From SKW197 sp049970095 (lineage in GTDB: Archaea > Thermoplasmatota > Thermoplasmata > Lutacidiplasmatales > SKW197), in assembly GCA_049970095.1 (NCBI GenBank), contig JBMFNP010000026.1, forward strand, positions 1 to 23,088: DNA of 23,088 nucleotides. The letters are read 5' to 3'. Positions within the stretch are counted from its first letter, which is position 1. Each line of letters begins with the position of its first letter. Under the pieces are notes generated by a model. The model searched no databases, had not been told where the DNA came from, and worked only from the letters and a program-made list of their open reading frames with translations. Of this stretch, positions 7,031 through 16,700 are shown one piece after another. The position numbers were made by a program, and so were the translations under genes.

Positions 7031-9714
7031 CTTTCTTCCTCCTTCAGAATATGCTGCACCTTCCTTGTCAAACGCTCCAGTTTTTTCCTTGCACCAATCT
7101 GCTCATATATTCCCTTCAGCGTTTCATAAAGGCGGAGGGCTTCCACACGTTCGTTCATTTTCAAACTTAAGCTAAGAAATGATTCGTGAACTTCAATAAT
7201 CTTCATTAGGTTTCCCACCTCCTTTGCAATTTTGTAACTGCGTTCCAGATTGTTTTTTGCTTTCTGAAAATCGTTCATTTCCATGTAAATGTAACCGAGC
7301 ACCATGTACGCTCTGGATTCCTCAATACTCGTCTTCAATTCCTTTGTGATTGCAAGTGCATCCTCAGCATATTCCATCCCTTTTTCATAGAAGGTAAGGG
7401 CACCGTAGGTATGGGCAATTCCGATTTTCGCAGAAGCCACTTCTTTTCTGGCACCAATTCTCTGGGCAAGATCAAGTGCCTTTTCAAATACAACCAGTGC
7501 CTCATCATAGCTCTCCTTCTCCAGATAAACCCAGCCCATGTTATCATATGCCATTACTTCTGTAATCTGGTCCTTCTGGCTTTCAGCATATCGAAGGCAC
7601 TGAGTATAATATTCAAGGGCGGTATCGTACTCGCCGAGGTAATGGTGGATTATACCAATATTCATTCTGCTTATTGCGATTCCATTTTCATCACCCACGC
7701 GCTGATATGCATCCACGGAATTTTCATAGTGGGCAAGGGATTTCACGAGGTCTCCCTTCTCACTCCATAGCACGCCGAGGTTATTCTGGGCAATGGCAAC
7801 GCCCCATAAGTCGCCAGTTTTCTCAGCAAACCTTCCGTACTCTTCAAAACATCTGAGGGCTTCTTCGTAATTTCCACGCTCAAGGTGAATTATGCCTAGA
7901 TTGTTCACCGCAGCCATAAGTCCCCTCTCATCTCTGATTTCGCGGCGAATAATCACCGACTTTTCAATATTTTCAATTGCCTCGTCATAATTTCCCTTGC
8001 GGTAGTAAGCCAGTGCTAAATCCATGTATCCATCACCCTGCAACTTGAGATCGTTGATTTTTCTCGCAAGTTCTATCTGGTGCTCTGCATACTCTATCGC
8101 ATAATCCAGTTTGCCCTTCTCCCTGTAAACTTCGGAAATTCCCTTGAAGATTCTTGCCCGAAGTGCTTCATTCTCGCCAACCCTTGCGATTGCATCCTCA
8201 AACCTGAACAGAGATTCTTCATATGCCCCTATTCTGAAATACGCCTCTCCCATTTTAACAGTGGTCTCAACCAGAAGGTTATTGTCTTCTTTTTCAAGCG
8301 CAATTTCCTCAATTTTCTGGAGGTATGTAATTGTGTCCATGTGTCTTCCAGCGAGAAATGAAATTTCCGCTGCTTTCTTCAGAACTTCCAGTTTATTTTC
8401 AATTTCTCTATCTCCAAGTTTCTCAATTGATTTCATTGCAATGTCCAGAAAATAAAGGGCTTCCTCAGCGGCGTAGAGTTTTGCAAAATTTTCTCCAGCT
8501 TCCGCTGCATATTTGTAGGCTTCATCATAAATACCTGCAAGGTAGTAGTGGATTGCAACCTCGCCCGTATTTCGCATGTTTTTCTGTCTGGCCAGTGCTG
8601 CAGCCACCTTTGCATGCATCTGTTTCCGCCTTACACTATTCATCGAAGAATATATCACTTCGCGCATCAGATTGTGTCTGAAACTGAAAATTTCTTCGTA
8701 ACCCTTCTCTATGAGAATTCCATCCGCCATTAGTTCTTCCAGTACTTCTAGCAACTTTTCTTCTTCCATTTCACTTAAATTCTGGATTATGCTAAAGTGA
8801 AATTCTCTTCCGAAGACACTTGCAAGTGTGAGAATTTTCTTCTTTTCTGAGGAGAGCCTATCTATCTTTCTGGTGATTATATATTTCACAGTTTGCGGAA
8901 TTTCAGTTTCTTCATCAAGGTCAAAGCCCTTCTGTAGAATCTGGTCACCATATGACTTCACAATTTCTTCAATAAAAAGGGGATTGCCATCAGTTTTTTC
9001 GAATATTTTTTTTGCAATATCTTTTTTCGGCTCTTTTTCAATCATTATTTTGATAAAATTATGCACATCCTCAAGTGAAAGAGGTTTTAGTTCGATTATA
9101 TCCACAATACGCTCAATGTTCATCTGCCTGATTTCAGGTAATAATCTGCTTGTTTTCCTCTCCTTTGCCTCCTCTGTGTTGTAGGAGCAGCATATCAGCA
9201 CAGGAATGTTAATTATATTTCTTGCAAGGTAATGCAGGAGGGTAATAGATGAGGGGTCAAACCACTGGATGTCATCAAACAGCAAAACAATGGCATTTTT
9301 CATCGAACGCATCTTGATAATTCTGAAAATCAATTCCCTCAGTCTCCTGCTTTCCATTGTATAGTCCATCTCTCCAGTAGATGGAGGTTTGGGCTGCTCA
9401 CCCAGAAGTAGGCTAATTGCGGGTGGTGCATTTGCCTGCAGTTCTTCAATTAACTGGCGATTTTTTTGAATGAGAGAAATGTAAGGATGATATGGCATTG
9501 CGTTTTCATCAATTCCACTTCCCCAGTAAACCTCTATGTTCTCTGCAAGGCATCTATCCCGCAGTTCTTCCAGAAGGCGTGTTTTTCCAATTCCAGTTTC
9601 TCCTGAGAAAATTATTGTTCTGCCCTTTCCATTCTTTGCGTTCTTCAGTGCATCTATGAGAATTTCCATTTCCTTTTCGCGGTTAATCAGTATTGTGCCC
9701 AAGTTATCCCTCAC
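7027..9714 (-). CDS. AAA/STAND-type NTPase with C-terminal TPR repeats
   Basis: This large cytoplasmic regulator or scaffold has 895 residues. The N-terminal NTPase has Walker A GETGIGKT at 38-45 and Walker B VLLFDD at 143-148 followed by IQWFD, like the AAA_16/MalT-type ATPases. From about residue 370 to the end it is helical, with a run of roughly a dozen TPR-like hairpins at about 40-residue spacing, for example AYYRKGNYDEAIENIEKS and GIIHLERGNYEEALRCFEEY. No helix-turn-helix domain follows, so it is not a LuxR-type activator; a protein-protein role is likely. I chose the GTG at 9714 (MRDNLGTILINREKE). The frame continues to a TTG at 9768, but that extension lies in the terminal repeat of the neighbouring insertion sequence. 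A TATA-like CTATTAAG 20-27 nt upstream fits a leaderless start. A paralogue begins at 22947. Confidence 0.82.
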   Translation of the reverse strand: MRDNLGTILINREKEMEILIDALKNAKNGKGRTIIFSGETGIGKTRLLEELRDRCLAENIEVYWGSGIDENAMPYHPYISLIQKNRQLIEELQANAPPAISLLLGEQPKPPSTGEMDYTMESRRLRELIFRIIKMRSMKNAIVLLFDDIQWFDPSSITLLHYLARNIINIPVLICCSYNTEEAKERKTSRLLPEIRQMNIERIVDIIELKPLSLEDVHNFIKIMIEKEPKKDIAKKIFEKTDGNPLFIEEIVKSYGDQILQKGFDLDEETEIPQTVKYIITRKIDRLSSEKKKILTLASVFGREFHFSIIQNLSEMEEEKLLEVLEELMADGILIEKGYEEIFSFRHNLMREVIYSSMNSVRRKQMHAKVAAALARQKNMRNTGEVAIHYYLAGIYDEAYKYAAEAGENFAKLYAAEEALYFLDIAMKSIEKLGDREIENKLEVLKKAAEISFLAGRHMDTITYLQKIEEIALEKEDNNLLVETTVKMGEAYFRIGAYEESLFRFEDAIARVGENEALRARIFKGISEVYREKGKLDYAIEYAEHQIELARKINDLKLQGDGYMDLALAYYRKGNYDEAIENIEKSVIIRREIRDERGLMAAVNNLGIIHLERGNYEEALRCFEEYGRFAEKTGDLWGVAIAQNNLGVLWSEKGDLVKSLAHYENSVDAYQRVGDENGIAISRMNIGIIHHYLGEYDTALEYYTQCLRYAESQKDQITEVMAYDNMGWVYLEKESYDEALVVFEKALDLAQRIGARKEVASAKIGIAHTYGALTFYEKGMEYAEDALAITKELKTSIEESRAYMVLGYIYMEMNDFQKAKNNLERSYKIAKEVGNLMKIIEVHESFLSLSLKMNERVEALRLYETLKGIYEQIGARKKLERLTRKVQHILKEEER

Positions 9715-9733
9715 TATAAAACAAACTCTACTA

Positions 9734-9741
9734 CTTAATAG
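9734..9741 (-). promoter_or_regulatory. TATA-like box of the NTPase-TPR operon at the insertion-sequence border
   Basis: The minus strand reads CTATTAAG, 20-27 nt before the GTG at 9714. It sits just outside the left terminal repeat (9744-9770), so the insertion lies directly upstream of this promoter. A second AT-rich element inside the insertion sequence (near 9781-9790) could also fire toward the operon. Confidence 0.4.
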
Positions 9742-9743
9742 AT

Positions 9744-9770
9744 TTTGCGGGGAATGGATATTCCTCAAAA
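9744..9770 (+). repeat. Left terminal inverted repeat of the insertion sequence
   Basis: It begins TTTGCGG and ends GATATTCCTCAAAA. It is the inverse of 10813-10839 with four mismatches, at 9751-9752 and 9755-9756. Confidence 0.7.
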
Positions 9771-9786
9771 CCCGTGATGTTTAAAT

Positions 9787-9807
9787 ATTAGGAAAGTATT
9801 TCCTAAT
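9787..9807. promoter_or_regulatory. Dyad inside the insertion sequence, before the transposase
   Basis: ATTAGGAAA and TTTCCTAAT form perfect 9-bp arms around GTA, 19 bases before the transposase ATG. It could bind the transposase or a repressor, or form a short hairpin. The role is inferred. Confidence 0.4.
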
Positions 9808-9825
9808 TATAATTATTAATTAAGG

Positions 9826-10792
9826 ATGGGATGTAAAATGAAATGCATATTTTGTAATAATGAAGAAATAGTGAAAGCAGGCAAGCGTTATAATAAGTAT
9901 GGAACCAAACAGATTTACAAGTGCAAAAAATGTGAACGAAGATTTGTGGAGGATGATGGATTTAAGAATATGACCTATCCAAAAGAATTAGTAGCAAAAG
10001 TTCTTCACTTACGCGTAGAGGGTATGTCTCTAAGCAAAGTGAGAGAATACATCTGGCAACATGAGGGATACCGTCTTTATGATGGCACAATCCTCTACTG
10101 GGAGAAGAAGTATTCGCAACTACTCTCTAAATTTGAAAGAAAACTAAAACCAAAGGTAAAAGGAAGGATCCATACGGATGAAGTTCATATTAAAGTGAAG
10201 GGTGAGTGTTATTACTCGATTAATTCTAGACAGTAAAACAAAATATAATTTTGCCACTACATTTACAGAACATAGAACTAAAGACAAATGTAGAGAACAT
10301 TTTAAGAAGCTACACGAAAAAATAGGCGAGCAAGTTAGAGATAAATGAGAGAAAGAGAGGCATAAGCCATATAAGAAACGAAAACTGATAACATTTGTAT
10401 CTGACAAGTTTGAAGGTTTCAGGATAGGCTTTAATTATTATTTCTATAGATTTGCGAAATTAGTTCATGGAGTTCCGATTGCGTGTAGAAAATATGGACT
10501 AGAACATAACAACAATGCTATTGAAAGACATAATGAAGATTTCAAACAAAGATACAAAGTGATGCGAGGTTTTAAAAATCCAGAATCAGGTGAATCTTTT
10601 ACAGAGCTGAGAAGAATTGTTTACAACTTTGTGAGAACTCATCAAGGCATCGGTAAGACACCGGCAGAAGCCGCTGACTTAAGTGTTGGTTTGGGCAGAA
10701 ACAAATTACTATCGCTTATATTTTTTTTATCTTTTAGCTTACATTTCTTCCTTGCCTATTATGTGTGCTATAAAAGCAGTTTGAAAGAGTGA
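9826..10792 (+). pseudogene. Broken transposase, zinc-ribbon DDE type (IS6/IS240-like or a relative)
   Basis: The first frame gives a zinc ribbon (CIFC at residues 7-10, CKKC at 33-36, each C-x2-C), a helix-turn-helix-like stretch and the first acidic motif HTDEVHIKVKGE, then stops at 10236. The match resumes one frame over from about 10223 (LDSKTKYNFATTF), consistent with a 2-base loss or 1-base gain near 10219-10231. It is cut again by TGA at 10346-10348, then continues through FVSDKFEGF (second Asp) and NNNAIERHNEDFKQ (final Glu) to KTPAEAADL. After GRNK the reading turns into a hydrophobic tail following a poly-T run, suggesting that the native stop has also been lost. With two lesions it cannot make active transposase. 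The exact IS family is uncertain. Confidence 0.85.
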
Positions 10793-10812
10793 AAAACAAC
10801 TTATGACTTACA

Positions 10813-10839
10813 TTTTGAGGAATATCAGTTTGCCGCAAA
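10813..10839 (-). repeat. Right terminal inverted repeat of the insertion sequence
   Basis: The plus strand reads TTTTGAGGAATATC, then six variable bases, then CCGCAAA: the inverse of the left repeat. The 21 bases after the transposase stop at 10792 precede it. The following 81 bases (10840-10920), up to the end of the folC-nth gene, show no gene that I can support. Confidence 0.7.
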
Positions 10840-10920
10840 TATGATAATAGCAAATCTTTATGCTCCCAAGGAGAAATGGGTAAATGGGGATAGAATGTGA
10901 AATCTATAATCTACACTCTG

Positions 10921-12804
10921 CTAACCCCTTTGACAGAACCCAGCTATCTGGCATTTTTTGCATTCAGGTTTCTGGGGTCTGCATACTGCCTTACCATGCT
11001 CCACAAAAAGATAATTGATTTTTTTCCACAGATGCCTTGGTATTATGCGCTTAAGTGCCTCCTCTGTTTCCTCCCGCCTTAATGTTTTCACCACGCCAAG
11101 ACGGTTTGATATTCTGTGCACATGTGTATCTACCGGTAGTGCATCTCTACCATAACCAAATACCAGCACGCAGTTAGCAGTTTTCCTTCCCACACCTGGT
11201 AATTCTAGCAGTGCTTCCATATTATCTGGAACTTTTCCACCATACTGGTTCAGCAGAATTTGCGCCAATTTCACAAGCGTTCTTGCTTTTGTATTGTAGA
11301 ACCCCACGGGCTTGATCACCTCAGCAATCTCTTCAGGGCTTGCGCGTGCAATTGCATGCACATCTGGGAATTTCTCAAACAACAACGCAGCCCTTGGATA
11401 TGTAATCTCGTCCTTTGTTCTCTGTGATAAAATGGTGGAAACCAGAACCCTGAAAGGCTCATTATAATGCCCCGCATTTCCATAAACGCTTTCAAGTATA
11501 TCCACGAGCTTTTCCCAGTCAATGCCTGCGTTTTCAGGGACCTTTTCGTATTTCCGATTTTCAAAGAAAGCGATGGCATCGCCTGCAAGATAAACCGAGC
11601 CGCAGATGCAGTAAACTCCATTTCCACTGCCAATCTTTTTGAAGGCTTCCTCCCTTTCCATAATCTCTACATGCCTGAAATATTTTTTTGCAATTTCTGC
11701 AAGTTTTTCTGGTTTTTCAGCTCTCGGAGAATCTGGCTGTGTGATTATGATATCCTTCCCTATTCTAGAAAGTTCGCACAGAATCCTATGTTTTTTCTTG
11801 TCTCTGAATACCCCGAACACAAATTTTACCTCGCTGTAATCTTCTGCCAGTGAATCAACAAGTGCCCTTGCACTTGCAGGTGTGTGTGCGCAATCTACAA
11901 TTATGTCTGGATTTCTGTGTATGTGTTCATACCTTCCCCGCCATATTACGGTTTTCAACCCTTCTCTCATCGCTCTTTCAGAAATTCTAGAAGGTAAATT
12001 CTTAGCACAGAGGAGCGCAAGTGCAGCGTTCTCAAACTGAAATGTGCCTGGCAGTGCAAATTCTACATCCCTAATTTCCCAGTTATCATACGCAAGCGTG
12101 AATTTTCTTTTATCTGTTTTCACAAGGTTTGCATCTGCTAAAGCCACAACCCTTGAGTTCTTCAAATCAGCAATATTGCGAATAATTCTCAGGGCTTTAC
12201 CCTTTGTACCCGTAACCACAGGTATTCCTTCCTTTATGATTCCTGCTTTCTCAAATGCAATCTTCTCTATCGTTTTTCCAAGCACATTTGTGTGTTCCAG
12301 CTCTACATTTGTGATCACTGCACACTCTGGTAAAATCACATTGGTAGCATCCAGTCTTCCACCAAGTCCCACTTCCACAACTGCATAATCCACACCCATA
12401 TCTGCAAAGTATTTGAATGCCATCGCAGTAGTGAATTCAAAAAAAGTTACCTGCTTTGTCTTATCCACCTTAACAATTTCATCCACAAATTCTTTGATTT
12501 GTAAATAGTAGGAAACTACTTTTTCCTTAGGAATCTGTTCGCTTCCCACAACAATTCTTTCAGTGAATTCAACAAGATGCGGGGAGGTATAGAGCCCTGC
12601 CTTAAAACCTTCAGCCCTGAGAATTGAATGCAAAAATGCACATACGGAGCCCTTCCCTTTACTCCCGCTCACATGGACAGATCTAAATTTTCGCTCGGGA
12701 TTGCCGAGGGCATCTAACAAGCACTGAATATTTGCAAGATTGAGTTTTGTGCCAAATCTGGTAAGTGAATAAAGCTGGTTTAAAACCTCATCATAGTTCA
12801 TCAT
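10921..12804 (-). CDS. Fusion of folylpolyglutamate synthase (FolC) and endonuclease III (Nth)
   Basis: This 627-residue protein joins two unrelated enzymes in one frame. Residues 1 to about 415 are a Mur-ligase-fold FolC: P-loop SGSKGKGS at 46-53, then TSPHL, VEVGLGGRLDATN and DCAHTPAS. It would add glutamate to folate or an archaeal pterin-type cofactor. Residues about 417-627 are a full-length endonuclease III for base-excision repair of oxidised pyrimidines: LSQRTKDE, the hairpin LPGVGRKTA with catalytic Lys541, PVDTHVHR with Asp559 (18 residues on, as in E. coli Nth), and the 4Fe-4S ligands Cys608, 615, 618 and 624 spaced C-x6-C-x2-C-x5-C. All key residues of both halves look intact. The start lies one base after the TGA of the coiled-coil gene; ATGATG gives two possible starts, 12804 or 12801. 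Confidence 0.93.
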   Translation of the reverse strand: MMNYDEVLNQLYSLTRFGTKLNLANIQCLLDALGNPERKFRSVHVSGSKGKGSVCAFLHSILRAEGFKAGLYTSPHLVEFTERIVVGSEQIPKEKVVSYYLQIKEFVDEIVKVDKTKQVTFFEFTTAMAFKYFADMGVDYAVVEVGLGGRLDATNVILPECAVITNVELEHTNVLGKTIEKIAFEKAGIIKEGIPVVTGTKGKALRIIRNIADLKNSRVVALADANLVKTDKRKFTLAYDNWEIRDVEFALPGTFQFENAALALLCAKNLPSRISERAMREGLKTVIWRGRYEHIHRNPDIIVDCAHTPASARALVDSLAEDYSEVKFVFGVFRDKKKHRILCELSRIGKDIIITQPDSPRAEKPEKLAEIAKKYFRHVEIMEREEAFKKIGSGNGVYCICGSVYLAGDAIAFFENRKYEKVPENAGIDWEKLVDILESVYGNAGHYNEPFRVLVSTILSQRTKDEITYPRAALLFEKFPDVHAIARASPEEIAEVIKPVGFYNTKARTLVKLAQILLNQYGGKVPDNMEALLELPGVGRKTANCVLVFGYGRDALPVDTHVHRISNRLGVVKTLRREETEEALKRIIPRHLWKKINYLFVEHGKAVCRPQKPECKKCQIAGFCQRG

Positions 12805-12805
12805 T

Positions 12806-13681
12806 TCACTTGGATTTTATTTCAAGAAGGAGGGTGCGGATTGCTTCTATGCTGGTTTTAATCGCCTCAACATCTTTTTCAATCTTCTCAACTTTCCTCG
12901 CAAGTTCCATCTGGGTTCTTATCAGATTTTCCATTCTGTTCTGGGTTTCAACAGAGGTTATGTCAATATGTTTGTTCACACCTTTTAGCATCATATCAAT
13001 CTTTTCCTCAAAACCTTTCAGTTCCTTGATTTCAGCACCAATTTTTTCAATAATTGGTTGTAAGCTTTCTATTGACCCAGAGGTAGCGGAGGATTGTGCA
13101 CTTCCTCCACCCTCACTTGTTATCGCATCCGCAATTTCGTTCAGTTTTCGCATGTTTTCGCTTATAAGCAATCTCACCTGTGTAGCAACCTTGAATGTAT
13201 CTCCCACATCCCTTGCCAGTGCCTGTGTTAAATTTTTTGTTTCAAGTGCCTGGGCGTTTATTGCTTCTGCGGTTTTCCCAATACTCTCATTTATTGATTT
13301 GCTGAGCCCAGCATTTACCTTCTCAAAACTCGCTTCAATCATACCAGCAATTTTTTCAAAATTTTTTGCCTCAATTTCCCCAATTTCTGTCTTAATTTTC
13401 GGCACCAAATTAGTGGTAATTTCTGTGCGCACATTCTCCAACTTTGTACCCAGATCTTTATAAACACTGTTTGTTGTGGTAAGAATGTGAGATAGTCCTT
13501 CATTCGTTTCCTGCTGCTGTGCTTCCATTGCTTTCAGAAAGAGGTGAAGCATCCAGTGCTCTCTCCCTTTTACATGCGAAAGAATTCCTTTATCAATTCT
13601 ATCCCTTGCCTCTCTATCATTTGCCAGGTCTGTAATTGCCTTCACTACTTCCATTCTTATTGTGCTCTTTTTTTCCCACAT
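12806..13681 (-). CDS. Coiled-coil protein of unknown function
   Basis: I do not recognise this 291-residue protein. It has no signal peptide or membrane segment and is almost wholly helical. Residues 1-45 form a charged, basic N-terminal region (MWEKKSTIRMEVVKAITDL). Residues about 50-190 and 205-291 are long heptad-rich stretches, separated by a flexible linker, EGGGSAQSSATSGS, near 190-203. The pattern resembles the helical parts of chemoreceptors or tethering proteins, but no MCP signalling hairpin is evident. GGTGA at 13688-13692, six bases before the ATG, supports the start. It sits 26 bases after the IleRS fusion gene and one base before folC-nth, so it is in the same operon. A scaffold joining operon products is only a guess. 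Confidence 0.7.
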   Translation of the reverse strand: MWEKKSTIRMEVVKAITDLANDREARDRIDKGILSHVKGREHWMLHLFLKAMEAQQQETNEGLSHILTTTNSVYKDLGTKLENVRTEITTNLVPKIKTEIGEIEAKNFEKIAGMIEASFEKVNAGLSKSINESIGKTAEAINAQALETKNLTQALARDVGDTFKVATQVRLLISENMRKLNEIADAITSEGGGSAQSSATSGSIESLQPIIEKIGAEIKELKGFEEKIDMMLKGVNKHIDITSVETQNRMENLIRTQMELARKVEKIEKDVEAIKTSIEAIRTLLLEIKSK

Positions 13682-13687
13682 ATCATT

Positions 13688-13692
13688 TCACC
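13688..13692 (-). promoter_or_regulatory. Shine-Dalgarno site of the coiled-coil gene
   Basis: The minus strand reads GGTGA, six bases before the ATG at 13681, in the 26-base gap after the IleRS fusion gene. It fixes the start. Confidence 0.6.
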
Positions 13693-13707
13693 ATTTTTCT
13701 TTGAGGG

Positions 13708-16700
13708 TCATATTACATCGTCCACTTCACGCTCAATCAAATTGAACTGTGAGGGTTCCATTGTTGCTGGATTGATTGGAAGGATGAGCATTGCATTGTT
13801 GATTGCAATCTGGTCTTTCAGCGACTGGATAAGCCTTAGAACTGTGATAAAATTGTTGTTTGTAATAAGATATTCTATGCCATCCAGGAAAATTACAGAA
13901 TCCTTGTTTTTTGAAAGGAACTGTTCAAGCATCAAGCTCAATTTTTCAAGGTCCTTAGGCCTCACTGCATTTTCCTTTCCTACATTTGAAAGCCAGATTA
14001 TTGGTACATCTGTGAGTTCATATTTCTGTTTGATTTTCTCTGGATAGTCCCTTGTAACACATATAACCTTCGCACTGGTTTTGTTAATGTAGTCCTTGAG
14101 ATACTTATATGCCCTCTCTGCCCTCTCGCATTTGATTATGTACGCATAGCCCTGACGCAAATCTACTGTTTTTTCTTCCACTGCCACACCACCTGCAATG
14201 GTTTTTGCTTCCATCTGCACTTTTGCATCCTCCTGTGGCTGGGGGGGTTGCACTACTATCGGAGGTGCTTGCGGTGCTGCTGCAGAAGTTGCAGGAATTG
14301 CAGGCTTCACACCAAATTCCTGAAGGCTAGATAGTATTCTTTTTGCAAGAATCTCACCGATTACAGGCATCCTGGCAAGATCCTCGGGTTTTGCGGCTGC
14401 AAGCATCTCAACTGTGTGGTAGCCTGCATCAAACAGCGCTCTTGCCTTTGAAGGTCCTAACCCAGGTATTGTGTATTTTGTCATCATCAGCCGCACAAAA
14501 TTCTCCTTTTCTCTCTCAAGAGATTCCCTGGGTGTCGGTGCTTGCGTCGGTGAAGATACAGATTCCTGGCTTACCTGTGCTGGAGGCACCTCTTTTGCTT
14601 CCACAATCCTTTCAGCTGCCTTTACACCTTCTTTCGTGGGTGCGGATGGGATTGGGGGTGCTTCTGCCTGCTGTTTCTGGGTTGCAAAGTATGCCACTAT
14701 TTTTTTCGCAAAGGTTTTTCCTATCCCAGGAATATTCTGCAAATCCTCAACACGCGCTGCCTTCAACTTCTCTATAGTTGTAAATCCTGCATTGAATAGG
14801 ATTTTTCCGCGTTCTGGTGTCATACCAGGAATGGAAATGAACTTGCTCAGTGTACTTTTGAAATATAACGGTGTGATACCCACCACGATTGTGCTCTCAC
14901 GGAGGTTCCATTCCACCACATAGTCACCATAAACTTCACCAGTCACAAACTCAAAGTTTCTTGCACCCACCTTTGCCTTAATTTCCTCAATTGCAGGGAG
15001 CAGAAGGTTGCGGAGTTGCTCGTCTGTAGCAATATACACATCAATAATATCCTCAATATCAAGCTTCATTTCTTTTCGCATTTGCTGGACAATTCTAATA
15101 AAGTTTCGTATGTTCGCCTCATGTATCTGTTCCTCTGTCAGATTGATATCCACATAAACTGTACCATTTGCAATGGATGTAGAAACCACTTTATCTGGAA
15201 GTTTGGTTTTAAATGAAACCATGTTTGGAAGAATTTTAACAAGCTGTCCCTCAATACCTAACATGTACTCTCCTCGCTCAATTCCCTCTTTTATCTTTTT
15301 CGCAGATTGCAATTTAAGAAGATGCCCAATTTTGCTTGCCCACTGTCTGTAAACCAGGCCGATTGCTCCAGGATTTGGTACCACTTCAAGAATGAGTTCA
15401 TCCCAATCCTTACCAGGGGGTAGAATTTCAAGTTGCTTTGTGTTCACAAAAGCAGTGATTAACCTCTCAAAGTTCTTGAGGGCTTCCAGCGTTTCTTCTT
15501 TTTCTGCCTTCAGAATCACTCTTTTGAGGGGAATTCTAAGTGGAATTCCTTCCCTGCTCCGTATACGATTTATTGATTTCACAACATCCAGTGCAATCTT
15601 CATCTGGGACTCTATTTTCGGGTCAATCAGCAGTTTGTCTGACAGCGGATATCTTTCAAAGAATACACTTTCATGGCTACCAGAAAATGTGAGATAAAGT
15701 TCTTCTGCAATTCTAGGTGCAAGTGGTGCAATGAGTTTAGCAAGGGCAGATAGCGTTTCGGAGAGCACACAATAAACTGCAATTTTTTCATGGGAAAAAC
15801 CCTTAACTTTTACACGGGGCTTAACTGCCTTGATATAAAATCTCGTGAACTCCGCCTTTATGAATTTTTCAACATGTTTCCACACAAGATTATACATTGA
15901 TTTTGCCATTGCATCGCTGGCTACCTGTTTTAACTGTTCAAGGCGAGAGAGCAACCATCTATCCTCCACCTGCAGATGCTCTTTCACATTTTCAATTTTC
16001 ATTTCCTTGGGCTCGAATTTATCAAGTTCCATGTACTCTGCTGCAAACACCGCTGCATTCCAGAGTATGGAGAGTGTGCGATATATCCCTCTGATTCTAT
16101 CCTCCGAGTACACCATTTGCTCCCATGGTTCCTTGCTCAGAAGGTAGAGACGCACAGCATCAAAACCATATCTGGATGCGAGATTTCTTGGGGTTTCTAC
16201 ATCTGGAGAGGCATTGGTAACCACCTTGTGGCCATGGTCAACCACATGCCCATGCGCAAGAATTGAGTTGTAGGGAATTTTATCAAATGCAATGATACTC
16301 AGCACAAGTTGAGAGAAAAACCAGCCCTTTGTGTGATTTATTGATTCTACCACAATATCTGCAGGCCAGAATTTACCAAACTCCTCCTGTTTCTTTGGAT
16401 AGCCAAAGGAAGCCCATGAAGCCACACCCGCATCAATTGAGACATCCACAGTATCCTCAACACGCCGCATCTCTTTTCCACACTTCTCACATGTGAATGT
16501 AATATTGTTTATCCATGGTATGTGCAAGGATTTGCCAGGAATGTAACCTTTCCCAGATTTTAATTCCTCAATTGATGACACTACCTTCAGATTTCCGCAC
16601 GAGCATTTCCAGATAGGCAGTGGAATTCCCCAGTATCTCTGCCTTGATACACACCAGTCCTTTATATTTGAGAGAAAGTCATACATTCTACCAGATACCC

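Larger units (their letters stand above)
9744..10839 (+). mobile_element. Degenerate insertion sequence, about 1.1 kb
   Basis: The element is bounded by two 27-bp inverted repeats (9744-9770 and 10813-10839) that match at 23 of 27 positions. They share GATATTCCTCAAAA at the inner side and TTTGCGG at the outer side. Between them lies one transposase gene, disabled by a frameshift and a stop codon. The length and one-gene layout are typical of small DDE insertion sequences. No clean target duplication is visible; TAATAG occurs at 9736-9741 and at 10845-10850, but the latter is five bases beyond the right repeat, so this is only a hint. The repeats were found by eye, and the true ends may differ by a few bases. 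Confidence 0.72.

Noticed and set aside
9715..9768. N-terminal extension of the NTPase-TPR protein from a TTG at 9768
   Set aside because: It runs into the terminal repeat of the insertion sequence, has no family match, and the paralogue at 22947 begins at the shorter position.
10219..10348. Programmed frameshift or TGA recoding in the transposase
   Set aside because: There is no slippery run at the shift point, and a second, separate lesion (TGA at 10346) lies just downstream. Decay explains both more simply.
10840..10920. A tRNA or small gene after the insertion sequence
   Set aside because: No cloverleaf, T-loop or plausible start-stop pair could be found by eye.
12765..13463. A 232-codon plus-strand frame opposite the coiled-coil gene, apparently rich in hydrophobic residues
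   Set aside because: The hydrophobic pattern is the complement of Lys/Glu-rich coiled-coil codons. The minus-strand gene has an SD site and operon spacing.
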